Of a stretch of DNA of 64,000 bases, positions 1-8,475 are shown piece by piece. Each line of letters opens with the position of its first letter. Position 1 is the stretch's first letter. The notes below the pieces were generated by a model that was given only the letters and a program-made list of their open reading frames with translations, was not told the DNA's origin and did not search any database. This DNA comes from Pseudomonas sp. SORT22 (GTDB lineage Bacteria > Pseudomonadota > Gammaproteobacteria > Pseudomonadales > Pseudomonadaceae): assembly GCF_018417635.1 (NCBI RefSeq), contig NZ_CP071007.1:558001-622000 (forward strand). The letters run 5' to 3'. The translations under genes and the position numbers were made by a program.

Positions 1-943
1 GCTTGGCCTTGGTGGTTTTTACCGCAGCCAGCACGGCCAGCAGGCAATCATCACGATAGCGCTCCAGCGCGCTGATGCTGCGCTCGCCCAGTTGTTCGCC
101 GGTGCCTTCGACCACGGCGTCGATCAGGCCGTCGGTCAGCTCGGGCGCGGGCAGGTAGGTCCAGGGCAGTTGCAACGCCGGGCCGAACTGGGCCATGAAG
201 TGGCGCATGCCGGCGTCGCCTCCGGCCAGGGTATAGGTGAGGAAGGTGCCCATGAACGACCAGCGCAAACCGGCGCCAAAGCGGATTGCGTCGTCGATCT
301 CACCGGTGGTCGCCACGCCATCGTTGACCAGGTGCAGAGCCTCGCGCCACAGCGCTTCGAGCAGGCGGTCGGCGATAAAACCGGGCACTTCCTTGCGCAC
401 ATGCAGCGGGCGCATGCCGAGGTTGGTGTAGACGGTTTTTGCCGCTTCGATGGCCTCGGGCGCGGTTTTGTTGCTGCCGACGATTTCTACCAGCGGCAGC
501 AGGTACACCGGGTTGAACGGATGGCCGACCACGCAGCGTTCGGGGTGGGTCGAAGACTCGTAGAACTCGCTGGGCAATAGCCCTGAAGTACTGGAGCCGA
601 TCAGCGCATTGGGCTTGGCTGCGGCGCTGATCTTGCTGTGCAGGTCGAGCTTGAGGTCGAGGCGCTCGGGGGCGCTTTCCTGGATGAAATCGGCATCGCG
701 CACGCATTCCTCGATAGTCGCCACAAAGCGCAGGCGCTGCTGCGAGGCGCCGGGCGTCAGGCCTTGTTGCTCCAGGGCCGGCCAGGCATTGGCGATGCGC
801 TTGCGCAAGGCCGCCTCTGCTCCCGGCGCCGGGTCCCAGGCGACTACATCGAGGCCATGGGCCAGGGCGCGGGCCACCCAGCCGCTGCCGATTACGCCGC
901 TGCCCAGGGCTGCAAAAGTCTTGATCTCGGTGATAAAGCTCAT
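1..943 (-). CDS. cdhA: L-carnitine dehydrogenase, partial (3' end outside window)
   Basis: NAD-dependent dehydrogenase of the 3-hydroxyacyl-CoA dehydrogenase family, oxidising L-carnitine to 3-dehydrocarnitine in the cytoplasm. The protein starts [20 protein letters not shown], a Rossmann GxGxxG motif at residues 14-19. Further on it carries [11 protein letters not shown] and [15 protein letters not shown], typical of the NAD and catalytic domains. About 314 residues are visible; I recall the family as about 320, so only a few C-terminal residues should be missing. It lies 15 bp after cdhC on the same strand, in the caiX-cdhC-cdhA order known for Pseudomonas carnitine operons. A cdhB thioesterase-type gene would be expected just outside the window; that is inference. 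Confidence 0.9.
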   Translation of the reverse strand, partial: MSFITEIKTFAALGSGVIGSGWVARALAHGLDVVAWDPAPGAEAALRKRIANAWPALEQQGLTPGASQQRLRFVATIEECVRDADFIQESAPERLDLKLDLHSKISAAAKPNALIGSSTSGLLPSEFYESSTHPERCVVGHPFNPVYLLPLVEIVGSNKTAPEAIEAAKTVYTNLGMRPLHVRKEVPGFIADRLLEALWREALHLVNDGVATTGEIDDAIRFGAGLRWSFMGTFLTYTLAGGDAGMRHFMAQFGPALQLPWTYLPAPELTDGLIDAVVEGTGEQLGERSISALERYRDDCLLAVLAAVKTTKAK

Positions 944-958
944 CGGTTTCTCCAGCAA

Positions 959-1843
959 TCAGCGACGGGTCAGGTTCATTTTGGCGCGGCCCTCGGCAGG
1001 GCTGAGTACCCGTGCGCCAAGGCGGCTGAGAATCTCGCTGGCGCGTTCCACCAGTTGGCCGTTGCTGGCCAGCACGCCTTTGTCCAGGTACAGGTTGTCT
1101 TCCAGGCCGACCCGCACGTTGCCGCCCAGCAGCACCGCCTGCGCCGCCATCGGCATCTGCATGCGGCCGATGCCGAAGCCGGCCCAGGTCACGCCTGGCG
1201 GCAGGTTGTCGACCATGGCTTTCATGGTGGCGGTGTCGGCCGGCGCGCCCCAGGGGATGCCCAGGCACAGCTGGAACAACGGGTCGTCGAGCAGGCCTTC
1301 CTTGATCATCTGCTTGGCGAACCACAGGTGGCCGGTGTCGAAGATTTCCAGCTCCGCTTTGACGCCCAGTTCAGTGATGCGCCTGGCCCCAGCGCGCAGT
1401 TGCGCCGGGGTCGAGACGTAGATGCTGTTGCCGTCGCCAAAGTTGAGGGTGCCGCAGTCCAGGGTGCAGATTTCCGGCAGCAGCGCCTCGACGTGGGCCA
1501 GGCGCTCCAGCGGGCCGATCAGGTCGGTGCCGGCGCCGAACTCCAGCGGAGTTTCGCCCGGGCCGATCTCCAGGTCGCCACCCATGCCGGCGGTGAGGTT
1601 GACGATGATGTCGACGTCGGATTCGCGGATGCGCTCCATCACCTCGCGGTACAAGTTGACGTCGCGGCTGAAACGGCCGGTTTGCGGATCGCGAACGTGG
1701 CAGTGGACCACCGTGGCACCGGCTTTGGCGGCTTCTACGGCGGCTGCGGCGATCTGTTTCGGGGTGACCGGGACCAGGTGGCTTTTGCTGGCGGTGTCGC
1801 CGGCGCCGGTCAGGGCGCAGGTGATGATGACGTCGTGGTTCAT
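959..1843 (-). CDS. cdhC: 3-keto-5-aminohexanoate cleavage (BKACE) family enzyme, dehydrocarnitine cleavage
   Basis: A 294-residue member of the beta-keto acid cleavage enzyme family (formerly DUF849). The family condenses a beta-keto acid with acetyl-CoA; here the expected reaction turns dehydrocarnitine plus acetyl-CoA into betainyl-CoA plus acetoacetate. The zinc-binding HxH pair is visible in [13 protein letters not shown] (H47 and H49), and the length is normal for the family. It sits between caiX and cdhA on the same strand, which supports the carnitine role. A REP-like element separates it from caiX. The family is certain from sequence; the substrate comes from context and from the P. 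aeruginosa cdh operon. Confidence 0.9.
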   Translation of the reverse strand: MNHDVIITCALTGAGDTASKSHLVPVTPKQIAAAAVEAAKAGATVVHCHVRDPQTGRFSRDVNLYREVMERIRESDVDIIVNLTAGMGGDLEIGPGETPLEFGAGTDLIGPLERLAHVEALLPEICTLDCGTLNFGDGNSIYVSTPAQLRAGARRITELGVKAELEIFDTGHLWFAKQMIKEGLLDDPLFQLCLGIPWGAPADTATMKAMVDNLPPGVTWAGFGIGRMQMPMAAQAVLLGGNVRVGLEDNLYLDKGVLASNGQLVERASEILSRLGARVLSPAEGRAKMNLTRR

Positions 1844-1870
1844 GTGCGGTTTCCTTCGGGCGAGTTGGGG

Positions 1871-1900
1871 CCATCGCGGGTCAAGCCCGCTCCCACAGGG
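1871..1900. repeat. REP element (single copy)
   Basis: Contains GCGGGTCAAGCCCGCTCCCA, the GCGGG/CCCGC palindrome core followed by TCCCACA seen throughout this window. It lies between caiX and cdhC and may attenuate or stabilise the transcript. Confidence 0.8.
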
Positions 1901-1904
1901 TCTG

Positions 1905-2849
1905 TCAGTTAGCGGTCAGTTGCAGGTTTTCGGCGGCCGGTTTGCCGTCAAACGTGGTCACCCCTTCAAGCCAGCGCTTCTGGTCTTGCGGGTGATCCTT
2001 GAGCCACTGGCGGGCGGACTCCAGCGCATCCTTGTGCTCGAGCAGCGGCTGCATCATGCGGCTCTCGTCTTCGGCGGTGAATTTCAGGTTGCTCAGCAGG
2101 CGATGGGCGTTCGGGCAGCGCTGGGCGTAGTCGGGGGCGGTAACGGTCCACACCGTGGCGCGGCCTTCGTCCGGGCCCAGGGCGTCTTCGCTGCCGCTGA
2201 GGTAGGCCATGTCGATGTTGACGTTCATCGGGTGCGGCGCCCAGCCGAAGAACACCACCGCCTCTTTGCGCCGTACCGCGCGGTCGACGGCGGCGAGCAT
2301 GCCGGCCTCGCTGGACTCGACCAGTTGGAACTTGCCCAGGCCGAACTGGTTCTTGCTGATCATCGCCTTGATCTGGGTGTTGGCGCCGGAGCCCGGCTCG
2401 ATGCCGTAGATCTTGCCGCCCAGCTCCTTCTCGAACCTGGCAATGTCGGCGAAGGTTTTCAGGCCCTTGTCGGCCAGGTAGCTGGGCACCGCGAGGGTGG
2501 CGCGGGCGTCGTCGAGGCTCGGCTGGTCGAGGACCTTGACCTGCTTGGCGTCGATGAACGGGGTGATGGTCTGGGTCATGATCGGGTTCCAGTAGCCAAG
2601 GAACATGTCCAGGCGCTGGTCGCGAATGCCGGCGAAAATGATCTGTTGCGAGGCGCTGGTCTGCTTGGTCTTGTAGCCCAGGCCATCGAGCAGCACCTGG
2701 GTCATGGCGCTGGTGGCCATCACGTCGGTCCAGTTCACCACGCCAAGGCGCACGTTCTTGCAGGCGGCCGGTTCTGCGGCCATCACGTTGGTGCTGAGGA
2801 TTGCGGTACCGACGAGCATCAGCAGGCTACGGCTGATCATTCTGTTCAT
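1905..2849 (-). CDS. caiX: Periplasmic substrate-binding protein for carnitine (quaternary amine ABC uptake)
   Basis: A 314-residue binding protein of the glycine betaine/choline/carnitine (OpuAC-type) family. It has an N-terminal signal peptide (residues 1 to about 24, [20 protein letters not shown], cleaved near AMA-AEP). The mature part includes [36 protein letters not shown] and a Trp/Tyr-rich stretch ([14 protein letters not shown]), as expected for an aromatic cage around a trimethylammonium group. No permease or ATPase gene is nearby; in Pseudomonas such orphan binding proteins are known to share the choW-choV core transporter. It is the first gene of the carnitine operon, divergent from cdhR. 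Confidence 0.9.
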   Translation of the reverse strand: MNRMISRSLLMLVGTAILSTNVMAAEPAACKNVRLGVVNWTDVMATSAMTQVLLDGLGYKTKQTSASQQIIFAGIRDQRLDMFLGYWNPIMTQTITPFIDAKQVKVLDQPSLDDARATLAVPSYLADKGLKTFADIARFEKELGGKIYGIEPGSGANTQIKAMISKNQFGLGKFQLVESSEAGMLAAVDRAVRRKEAVVFFGWAPHPMNVNIDMAYLSGSEDALGPDEGRATVWTVTAPDYAQRCPNAHRLLSNLKFTAEDESRMMQPLLEHKDALESARQWLKDHPQDQKRWLEGVTTFDGKPAAENLQLTAN

Positions 2850-2940
2850 GGTGGCTCCTCCAACGGCAGTTCTAATTGTTATAGGGGGCGGCCTCTGCGT
2901 GCCGTGTGATCAAACTACGCGGCTGCCGTGGGTAAAAATC

Positions 2941-2975
2941 GCACTGTGGCGACCGGCACTTGCACAGTGGCGACC
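2941..2975. promoter_or_regulatory. Candidate CdhR operator: two direct repeats 21 bp apart
   Basis: GCACTGTGGCGACC (2941-2954) and GCACAGTGGCGACC (2962-2975) match at 13 of 14 positions and are spaced exactly two helical turns apart. That is the usual layout of half-sites for an AraC-family dimer. They lie in the 169-bp gap between caiX and cdhR, so the divergent cdhR product is the obvious binder (inference). Confidence 0.6.
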
Positions 2976-3018
2976 AGCGCGCTATTAACCCTGGATCCGT
3001 GGCCGTCGAGTCATCGCT

Positions 3019-3978
3019 ATGCCCCAGGATTTCCATTTCTTGCTGTTGCCGGGTTTCTCCGCGATCGGTTTTATATCTGCGGTAGAGCCGCTGCGGGTGG
3101 CCAACCGCTTTCGCGGCGAGCTGTACCGCTGGCAGGTGCTGAGCATAGATGGCGGCGCGGTGCAGGCCAGCAACGGCATGTCGGTGAATGCCGACGCCGC
3201 GCTGCAGCCGTTGGGCAAGGGCGCTACCCTGCTGGTGGTGGCCGGTTTCGAGCCGCTGCGCAGTTTCGGCCCGGCCCTGCAGCACTGGTTGCGCAAGCTT
3301 GATCACGAAGGCGTGGTATTGGGCGGCATCGATACCGGCAGCGTGGTGCTGGCCGAGGCCGGTTTGCTTGAGGGTTACCGGGTGACCCTGCACTGGGAAG
3401 CGCTGGAGGCCTTCAAGGAAAGTTACCCGCAGTTGCAGGCGACCCAGGAGCTGTTCGAAGTCGATCGCCGGCGCATTACCTCTGCGGGAGGCACCGCTTC
3501 GATCGACCTGATGCTCGACCTGATCGCCCAGGCTCATGGCCCGGAGCTGGCGATCCAGGTGTCGGAGCAGTTCGTGCTCGGCCGGATTCGCCCGCGCCAG
3601 GATCACCAGCGCATGCAGATCGCCTCACGCTACGGCATCAGCAACAAGAAGCTGGTGCAGGTGATCGGTGAGATGGAGCGCAACACCGAGCAACCGCTCA
3701 ACACCTTGGTGCTCGCCGAGTCGGTGCAGGTCACCCGACGCCAGCTGGAGCGCCTGTTCAAGCTTTACCTGCACGACACCCCCAGCGGCTTCTACCTGCG
3801 CCTGCGCCTGGACAAGGCCCGGCAATTGCTGCGCCAGACCGAGCTCAGCGTGCTGGAGGTGGGCATCGCTTGCGGGTTCGAGTCGGCGTCGTATTTCACC
3901 CGTTGTTACCGCGGGCGCTTCCAGCGTTGCCCGCGCGAAGACCGCAAGGCCGCGGCGGTCAGCCTCAGCGGCGCTTGA
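3019..3978 (+). CDS. cdhR: Carnitine-responsive AraC-family regulator with DJ-1/PfpI sensory domain
   Basis: A 319-residue GATase1-like (DJ-1/PfpI) plus AraC regulator, in the family of GbdR, CdhR and SouR. Residues 1 to about 190 form the amidotransferase-like sensor (FHFLLLPGFSAIGFISAVEP and GGTASIDLMLDLIAQAHG). The C-terminal 100 residues carry two helix-turn-helix motifs (VTRRQLERLFKLYLHDTPSG and EVGIACGFESASYFTRCYR). It is divergent from caiX-cdhC-cdhA, which it should activate in response to carnitine. The last 14 bp overlap the convergent DUF3010 gene. The family is certain; the symbol rests on the gene neighbourhood. Confidence 0.88.
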   Translation: MPQDFHFLLLPGFSAIGFISAVEPLRVANRFRGELYRWQVLSIDGGAVQASNGMSVNADAALQPLGKGATLLVVAGFEPLRSFGPALQHWLRKLDHEGVVLGGIDTGSVVLAEAGLLEGYRVTLHWEALEAFKESYPQLQATQELFEVDRRRITSAGGTASIDLMLDLIAQAHGPELAIQVSEQFVLGRIRPRQDHQRMQIASRYGISNKKLVQVIGEMERNTEQPLNTLVLAESVQVTRRQLERLFKLYLHDTPSGFYLRLRLDKARQLLRQTELSVLEVGIACGFESASYFTRCYRGRFQRCPREDRKAAAVSLSGA

Positions 3979-4384
3979 GCAACAGCGCGCAGGCGCTCTT
4001 GTAGGCTTCGTGCTGGTACTTGTTCAGCGACGCCGGCAGTTCAAGGTCGTGTTTCTTCGCTTGGGCGCTGACGGTCTGCGGTGACACCAGCTCCACCTCG
4101 CAGTTGTCCAGCAACTGCAGCACGCCCTCGATCTTGAAGGTGGTCGGGCCGCCGGCGAAATCGCCTTTCTTGCTGCGCTTTTTGATCGCCAGGTGGCTGA
4201 TGCCCTGCTCGGCGATAAAGGCCCGGGCCTGGCGGGCAAAGGCTTTGACGCTATCTGCCAGTTCGTCGTCTTCCAGGGCGATTTTTTTCGTCGCCACGGC
4301 AAGGTGCACAGGGCTGGCGCCGTCCAGGGTGGCAACGGCAAGCAGCGCTTCGCTGCCTTTGATTTCAATTCCGCAGATTTTCAT
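3965..4384 (-). CDS. DUF3010 family protein
   Basis: A 139-residue cytoplasmic protein of unknown function, starting MKICGIEIKGSEALLAVATL. The beta-strand-rich N-terminus with conserved Gly and acidic residues looks like an RNase H/actin-like fold start, but this is only an impression. I recognise it as DUF3010 by overall appearance and length. The chosen ATG at 4384 matches the family start; an in-frame upstream ATG would add 24 non-conserved residues that run through the stop of the LprI-like gene. Its 3' end overlaps cdhR by 14 bp, and it follows the LprI-like gene by 7 bp, so the two are probably co-transcribed. Confidence 0.75.
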   Translation of the reverse strand: MKICGIEIKGSEALLAVATLDGASPVHLAVATKKIALEDDELADSVKAFARQARAFIAEQGISHLAIKKRSKKGDFAGGPTTFKIEGVLQLLDNCEVELVSPQTVSAQAKKHDLELPASLNKYQHEAYKSACALLLKRR

Positions 4385-4391
4385 GCTGGTC

Positions 4392-4808
4392 TCAATCGGA
4401 GTTCTGCAGCCCCAGGGACTGCAAATATTCGGAGCGATCATCGCTACGTTGGGCAATGCAGGTGTTCAAGGCCGCATCGAAAGCCTTGCCGAGTTGCTGG
4501 TCATAGGTCTCGACCTTGCAATCGGCGTCGCGCAGTTGCTTCCAGATGGCTTGGGCGTCACGCAGGCGCTTGCTCAGCTCGTCGACCTTGGCTTGCTGGC
4601 CGCCGTACTGCTCGCCAATGCGCTGCAGCAGGTCATCGAAAGCGGCATTGAGTTCGCGTTCGGCGGTAGTGCGGCTGTATTGGGCGCACGCATAGCTTTG
4701 CTGGTCGGTGTCGACGTTGTCGCACGGGGTGCTTTCGTCGTCCTCGGCATGGGCGCCGAATGCCAGCAATACCAGGGCCAGGCCTACCATTGTTCTCATC
4801 TGCGACAT
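4392..4808 (-). CDS. LprI-like (DUF1311) periplasmic protein, possible lysozyme inhibitor
   Basis: A 138-residue secreted protein. Residues 1 to about 21 are a signal peptide (MSQMRTMVGLALVLLAFGAHA). The mature part has the family pattern of a Cys-containing N-terminus (CDNVDTDQQSYACAQ), a basic/acidic helical middle (AERELNAAFDDLLQRI) and a distal Cys pair (DADCKVETY and LNTCIAQRSDDRSEYL). Some LprI-domain proteins inhibit lysozyme; whether this one does is unknown. It lies just upstream of the DUF3010 gene on the same strand. Confidence 0.7.
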   Translation of the reverse strand: MSQMRTMVGLALVLLAFGAHAEDDESTPCDNVDTDQQSYACAQYSRTTAERELNAAFDDLLQRIGEQYGGQQAKVDELSKRLRDAQAIWKQLRDADCKVETYDQQLGKAFDAALNTCIAQRSDDRSEYLQSLGLQNSD

Positions 4809-4953
4809 CCTCCGAAAGTTTGCGCGAACATGGGCGCCGATTCTCGCTCAGCGCCGCAGCAAAGAACAGGGTAGCCGTTGCGCCTGTAAACTCACCAGGC
4901 CCAGACCAAAACCGCCTGAGGCGTGAAGTATCGAGCCCTCTATCCAGGGCAGT

Positions 4954-5691
4954 TCAGATCATCAGGCCGACGATGAATGTTTCGGCCATCTGGCCAAGAC
5001 GCTCCTGGATCATTTGCTGTATGGCGTGATTTCCCGGGGGATGAAACTGCACCTGGTGAATTTCCAGTTTTACCATGGCTCTGGATTCAAGCCGCTGACG
5101 GTCAAGGAGGCTTGTCACTGGCACAGCAGACGAAAGCTCCAGCCTGTGCAACTGGACATCCAATAGACCGTTGGCCCGCTCGTTGACAGGGATGAACTGA
5201 AAGCTGTTGAACGCGTGGTTGTCATTGCCGATTCTGAACACTTCCCGGGCAGCTGTGGATTGCAGGAGCGCCCTGAACGTTCTGTTGACCTGTTGAACTT
5301 GCGCGAGGTCCAGCACGGGCGAGTTCTGTGCAACGGTAGAGAACGCCAATTCGAGCAATGTCCAATGCAGGTGATACAGCTCGAGCTGTTTTTTCCAGAC
5401 GCCGGTGAAGCGCCAGCCCAGGGTTGCCAGGATCGCACAGTAGCTGGCAAACCAGTCCTGACCCGGGGGCGTTTGTTGTTGAGCCAACAGTTGCGCAAAA
5501 AGTGTGCTGTTCAACACGCTCTTGCGCCGCGTATCTGTCAGTCGGTCACTGAAACTGAGGACACTATCCGCTGCCACCGCAGCATTCACTGCACCCGATA
5601 GAGTGTTATTGTGATAGTTGACCAGGCTGCGAGTTGCCGGCGTTAGTGCCGGTGGAATAGCTATCGGGTTTGAATCCATAGAGGTGTTCAT
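4954..5691 (-). CDS. Unknown protein, third member of a tandem paralogue triplet
   Basis: A 245-residue protein I do not recognise. It has no signal peptide or membrane helix. Residues about 78-100 contain WFASYCAILATLGWRF, the WxxxYxxxLxxLGW signature shared with its two upstream neighbours. As in them, about 60 polar residues precede the signature, and a C-terminal segment of alternating strands ends in a helix with Ile/Leu and a KLG/RLG-like turn (QQMIQERLGQMAETFIV). No clear Shine-Dalgarno precedes the first ATG; a second in-frame ATG four codons on is possible. Base composition is lower in GC than the surrounding genes, suggesting transfer or rapid evolution. It probably belongs to an operon with the two upstream genes (gap 72 bp). 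Confidence 0.6.
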   Translation of the reverse strand: MNTSMDSNPIAIPPALTPATRSLVNYHNNTLSGAVNAAVAADSVLSFSDRLTDTRRKSVLNSTLFAQLLAQQQTPPGQDWFASYCAILATLGWRFTGVWKKQLELYHLHWTLLELAFSTVAQNSPVLDLAQVQQVNRTFRALLQSTAAREVFRIGNDNHAFNSFQFIPVNERANGLLDVQLHRLELSSAVPVTSLLDRQRLESRAMVKLEIHQVQFHPPGNHAIQQMIQERLGQMAETFIVGLMI

Positions 5692-5763
5692 GGCGAGGGG
5701 CTCGGATACTGCCGCATTGCCAGGATTGACCAGTGCGACAGTATCAGTGGAATAGCCAGCGAT

Positions 5764-6417
5764 TCACGGGTGGGGAAGTTCGAAGGTGAGTTGCTGAATG
5801 TGACTACCCAGTTTGGTGGTCACGGTGCTCCTCAGGCTGCTGTAGCTTGCTTTGAGACTGGCATCACTGTGGCGGATCTGGATTGGGCACAGAATGTCCT
5901 GACAGGCAAACGAATGCTTTAGCCAGTCATCGGTGACGTTAAAGGGTTTAGTCTCCAGGGCCAGACTGATCTTCTTGATCGCCGTTGACGAACGCGCAAT
6001 CAGCACTTCAATAGTGATCAACAGGCGGTCCTGGCCAGGCAGCGGTTTAAAAGCAGATTGGCGCAGAACAGTTTTTTTTTGGTCGGGCTGACCCGGCTCG
6101 TTCAATGCAGTCCACACCTGCGCTGGAATCGCATAGGGATGGGCAACCTGCTGAAGCAGTTCCATTAGCGTGATTGTGCTTCCCAGGCTTGAGGTGTATT
6201 CGGTCAACTGCTCGGTGGTGAAAACCCAGCCTAACTTACCGAGCGCCTTACTGTAGTGCGAGTGCCACGCCTGGATAGAATGATACGGCTGTTTGTCGGC
6301 AGACATTTGCGCGAGCAGGCTCGATCTCAATATGTCTTCCTTGGTGCTCACAGGCAGGTGCGTGGATAAACAGGCAATCTGCGCAGCGTTGATATAATTC
6401 TCGAAAGCATTGGGCAT
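5764..6417 (-). CDS. Unknown protein, second member of a tandem paralogue triplet
   Basis: A 217-residue unrecognised soluble protein with a good Shine-Dalgarno (AAGGAG, 7 bp before the ATG). The shared signature reads WHSHYSKALGKLGWVF near residues 51-66. The C-terminus (SLRSTVTTKLGSHIQQLTFE) aligns by eye with VEDKLAGGAENFLEQFEI of the first member. A run of nine T (about 6070-6078) within the gene makes it prone to frameshift, but the frame is intact here. Low GC compared with neighbours. It sits 54 bp after the first member and 72 bp before the third. Confidence 0.6.
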   Translation of the reverse strand: MPNAFENYINAAQIACLSTHLPVSTKEDILRSSLLAQMSADKQPYHSIQAWHSHYSKALGKLGWVFTTEQLTEYTSSLGSTITLMELLQQVAHPYAIPAQVWTALNEPGQPDQKKTVLRQSAFKPLPGQDRLLITIEVLIARSSTAIKKISLALETKPFNVTDDWLKHSFACQDILCPIQIRHSDASLKASYSSLRSTVTTKLGSHIQQLTFELPHP

Positions 6418-6471
6418 GTTGGCACTCCTTGCGATGGGCAGTGCCGATGCCGGGCATCGGCACGCGAAGTA

Positions 6472-7239
6472 TCAAATCTCGAATTGCTCAAGAAAGTTTT
6501 CTGCACCACCGGCCAGTTTGTCTTCTACCGCAGAACGGATGCGGGCATACAGATTGGTGTTCAACTGAACCTGGCTAGCAGCCCGATAGATGGTCACATT
6601 GGTTTTCTTGAATTTGAAAAACAGCACGCGCTTGGTCCTGACCTGTTTCTTGAACTCCAGGCAATTGAGCACCATCGCTACCTGACCCTTGCTGGACTCG
6701 AGGCACGGAAGAATCTGGAAGGTGCCGAAGGATTCCGAGGCGCTGTTGTTTTCCAGCAGGTTCAGTGCGCCCTGGTCTTTTTGCAGGCCATTCAGGGTTT
6801 TTTCCGCAATGCTCCTGAATGCACCGCCCCCGGACACCGCGCCAATGATTTCCAGGGCAATCTGGTCCATGGAAAACTCACTGGCGCGTGGGGTGTAAAG
6901 CTGAGAGGCGTTGTTGGTGGTGTTCCATCCCAATGTCGCCAGGCCTTTGGTGTAGAACTCATACCACTGCTTGCGCTGGGTTTCCTTGTCGAACTTCTTG
7001 TCTGCCCCTTGTTGCATGAGGGAGATGCAGTTCATTACATCAATACTGTTTTGTTCCGACAGCGAGTCAGTGAGGCCGATGGCACTTTCACCGACGACGA
7101 CGCCATTGTCGGTGTTTTCGTCGAAGGCGACTCCCGGGAGGGTGGGTGCTGCCGCAAACGCCGCGCGAGTGGCGATGACGGGTTTGCGGGCAGGCAACTC
7201 AAGGGAACTGATGAAGTCAAGTTGATCCGATTGCAGCAT
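6472..7239 (-). CDS. Unknown protein, first member of a tandem paralogue triplet
   Basis: A 255-residue protein I do not recognise. The start at 7239 (MLQSDQLDFISSLELPARKP) is chosen because CAGGAGTAACGAC precedes it; an upstream in-frame ATG would add 50 residues without a ribosome site. The shared signature is WYEFYTKGLATLGWNT. A low-complexity Gly/Ala stretch follows (EIIGAVSGGGAFRSIAEKTL), then a basic strand-rich part (RTKRVLFFKFKKTNVTIYRA) and the C-terminal KLAGGAENFLEQF. No signal peptide or transmembrane helix is apparent. The ready ribosome site suggests it leads a three-gene transcription unit. Function is unknown. Confidence 0.65.
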   Translation of the reverse strand: MLQSDQLDFISSLELPARKPVIATRAAFAAAPTLPGVAFDENTDNGVVVGESAIGLTDSLSEQNSIDVMNCISLMQQGADKKFDKETQRKQWYEFYTKGLATLGWNTTNNASQLYTPRASEFSMDQIALEIIGAVSGGGAFRSIAEKTLNGLQKDQGALNLLENNSASESFGTFQILPCLESSKGQVAMVLNCLEFKKQVRTKRVLFFKFKKTNVTIYRAASQVQLNTNLYARIRSAVEDKLAGGAENFLEQFEI

Positions 7240-7383
7240 GTCGTTACTCCTGTAAAGGGCGCCAGCCTCCTGGCTGGTCGAGCAATGATAGAGCGACCAC
7301 TGCTGCAACCCAGAGGGACGCGCTTCTATTCCCAGGGTTCGCCGCGGCACAAACTGCCCCCCTTCAGCAGGCGTTGACGCTTT

Positions 7384-7427
7384 CGGCAATTCCCCTGTCG
7401 TTTTTGCATCTGGGCGACATTCCCCCT
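7384..7427. promoter_or_regulatory. Candidate regulator half-sites upstream of the M19 gene
   Basis: CGGCAATTCCCC (7384-7395) and CGACATTCCCC (7415-7425) are imperfect direct repeats about three helical turns apart, 70-115 bp before the ATG. The downstream genes belong to the glycine-betaine/dimethylglycine pathway, so an AraC-type regulator such as GbdR is plausible. Weak evidence. Confidence 0.3.
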
Positions 7428-7497
7428 AGGCATATGCTGGCTCCAAAGCGCCGGCAGACGATTCGGCGCAGGTTTTACCAATAAAGGGGACAGCCTG

Positions 7498-8475
7498 ATG
7501 AGCCCAGCCGAATTACACGCAGACAGCATCGTTATCGACGGGCTGATCATTGCCAAATGGAACCGCGAGCTGTTCGAGGACATGCGCAAGGGCGGCCTGA
7601 CCGCAGCCAACTGCACAGTGTCGGTCTGGGAAGGCTTCCAGGCCACGGTCAACAACATCGCCGCCAGCCAGAAGCTGATTCGCGACAACAGCGACCTGGT
7701 GATGCCGGTGCGCACCACCGCCGACATCCGCAAGGCCAAGGAACTGGGCAAGACCGGCATCCTCTTCGGCTTCCAGAACGCCCATGCCTTCGAAGACCAG
7801 ATCGGCTACGTGGAGGTGTTCAAGCAGTTGGGCGTGGGTATCGTGCAGATGTGCTACAACACCCAGAACCTGGTCGGTACCGGTTGCTATGAGCGTGACG
7901 GCGGGCTATCGGGCTTTGGCCGCGAGATTGTCGCCGAGATGAACCGCGTCGGGGTCATGTGCGACCTCTCCCATGTCGGTTCCAAGACCTCCGAAGAAGT
8001 CATCCTCGAATCGAAAAAGCCGGTGTGCTACTCCCACTGCCTGCCTTCCGGGCTCAAGGAACACCCGCGCAACAAGTCCGATGAAGAGCTCAAGTTCATT
8101 GCCGATCACGGCGGTTTCGTCGGCGTTACCATGTTCGCGCCGTTCTTGGCCAAGGGTATCGATTCGACCATCGACGACTACGCCGAAGCCATCGAATACA
8201 CCATGAACATTGTTGGTGAAGACTCCATCGGCATCGGTACCGACTTCACCCAAGGCCACGGCCAGGATTTTTTCGAGTACCTGACCCACGACAAGGGCTA
8301 CGCCCGGCGCCTGACCAACTTCGGCAAGATCATCAACCCGCTGGGCATCCGCACCGTGGGCGAGTTCCCCAACCTCACCGAGACCCTGCTCAAACGCGGC
8401 CACTCCGAGCGCGTGGTGCGCAAGATCATGGGCGAGAACTGGGTCAACGTTCTAAAGGACGTCTGGGGCGAGTGA
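7498..8475 (+). CDS. M19 (renal dipeptidase) family protein with non-canonical metal site
   Basis: A 325-residue TIM-barrel amidohydrolase-like protein of the M19 membrane-dipeptidase family. Family landmarks are IVIDG (residues 11-15), CDLSHVGSKTSEE (H159), PVCYSHCLPSGLKEHPRN (H180, R191) and SIGIGTDF (D249). The classical HxD right after the IDG strand is replaced by L16-I-I18, and the usual metal-bridging Glu position reads FQNAH (Q93). A standard binuclear zinc centre therefore seems impossible. The ribosome site AAAGGGGACAG precedes the ATG. It heads the DUF5943-dgcA-dgcB-ETF run, an association also known in P. aeruginosa, so a role around quaternary-amine or methylglycine metabolism is more likely than general dipeptide hydrolysis. 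Confidence 0.85.
   Translation: MSPAELHADSIVIDGLIIAKWNRELFEDMRKGGLTAANCTVSVWEGFQATVNNIAASQKLIRDNSDLVMPVRTTADIRKAKELGKTGILFGFQNAHAFEDQIGYVEVFKQLGVGIVQMCYNTQNLVGTGCYERDGGLSGFGREIVAEMNRVGVMCDLSHVGSKTSEEVILESKKPVCYSHCLPSGLKEHPRNKSDEELKFIADHGGFVGVTMFAPFLAKGIDSTIDDYAEAIEYTMNIVGEDSIGIGTDFTQGHGQDFFEYLTHDKGYARRLTNFGKIINPLGIRTVGEFPNLTETLLKRGHSERVVRKIMGENWVNVLKDVWGE

Noticed and set aside
6070..6078. Frameshift at a T9 run in the second triplet gene
   Set aside because: The frame is open and motif-consistent on both sides of the run, so the gene appears intact.
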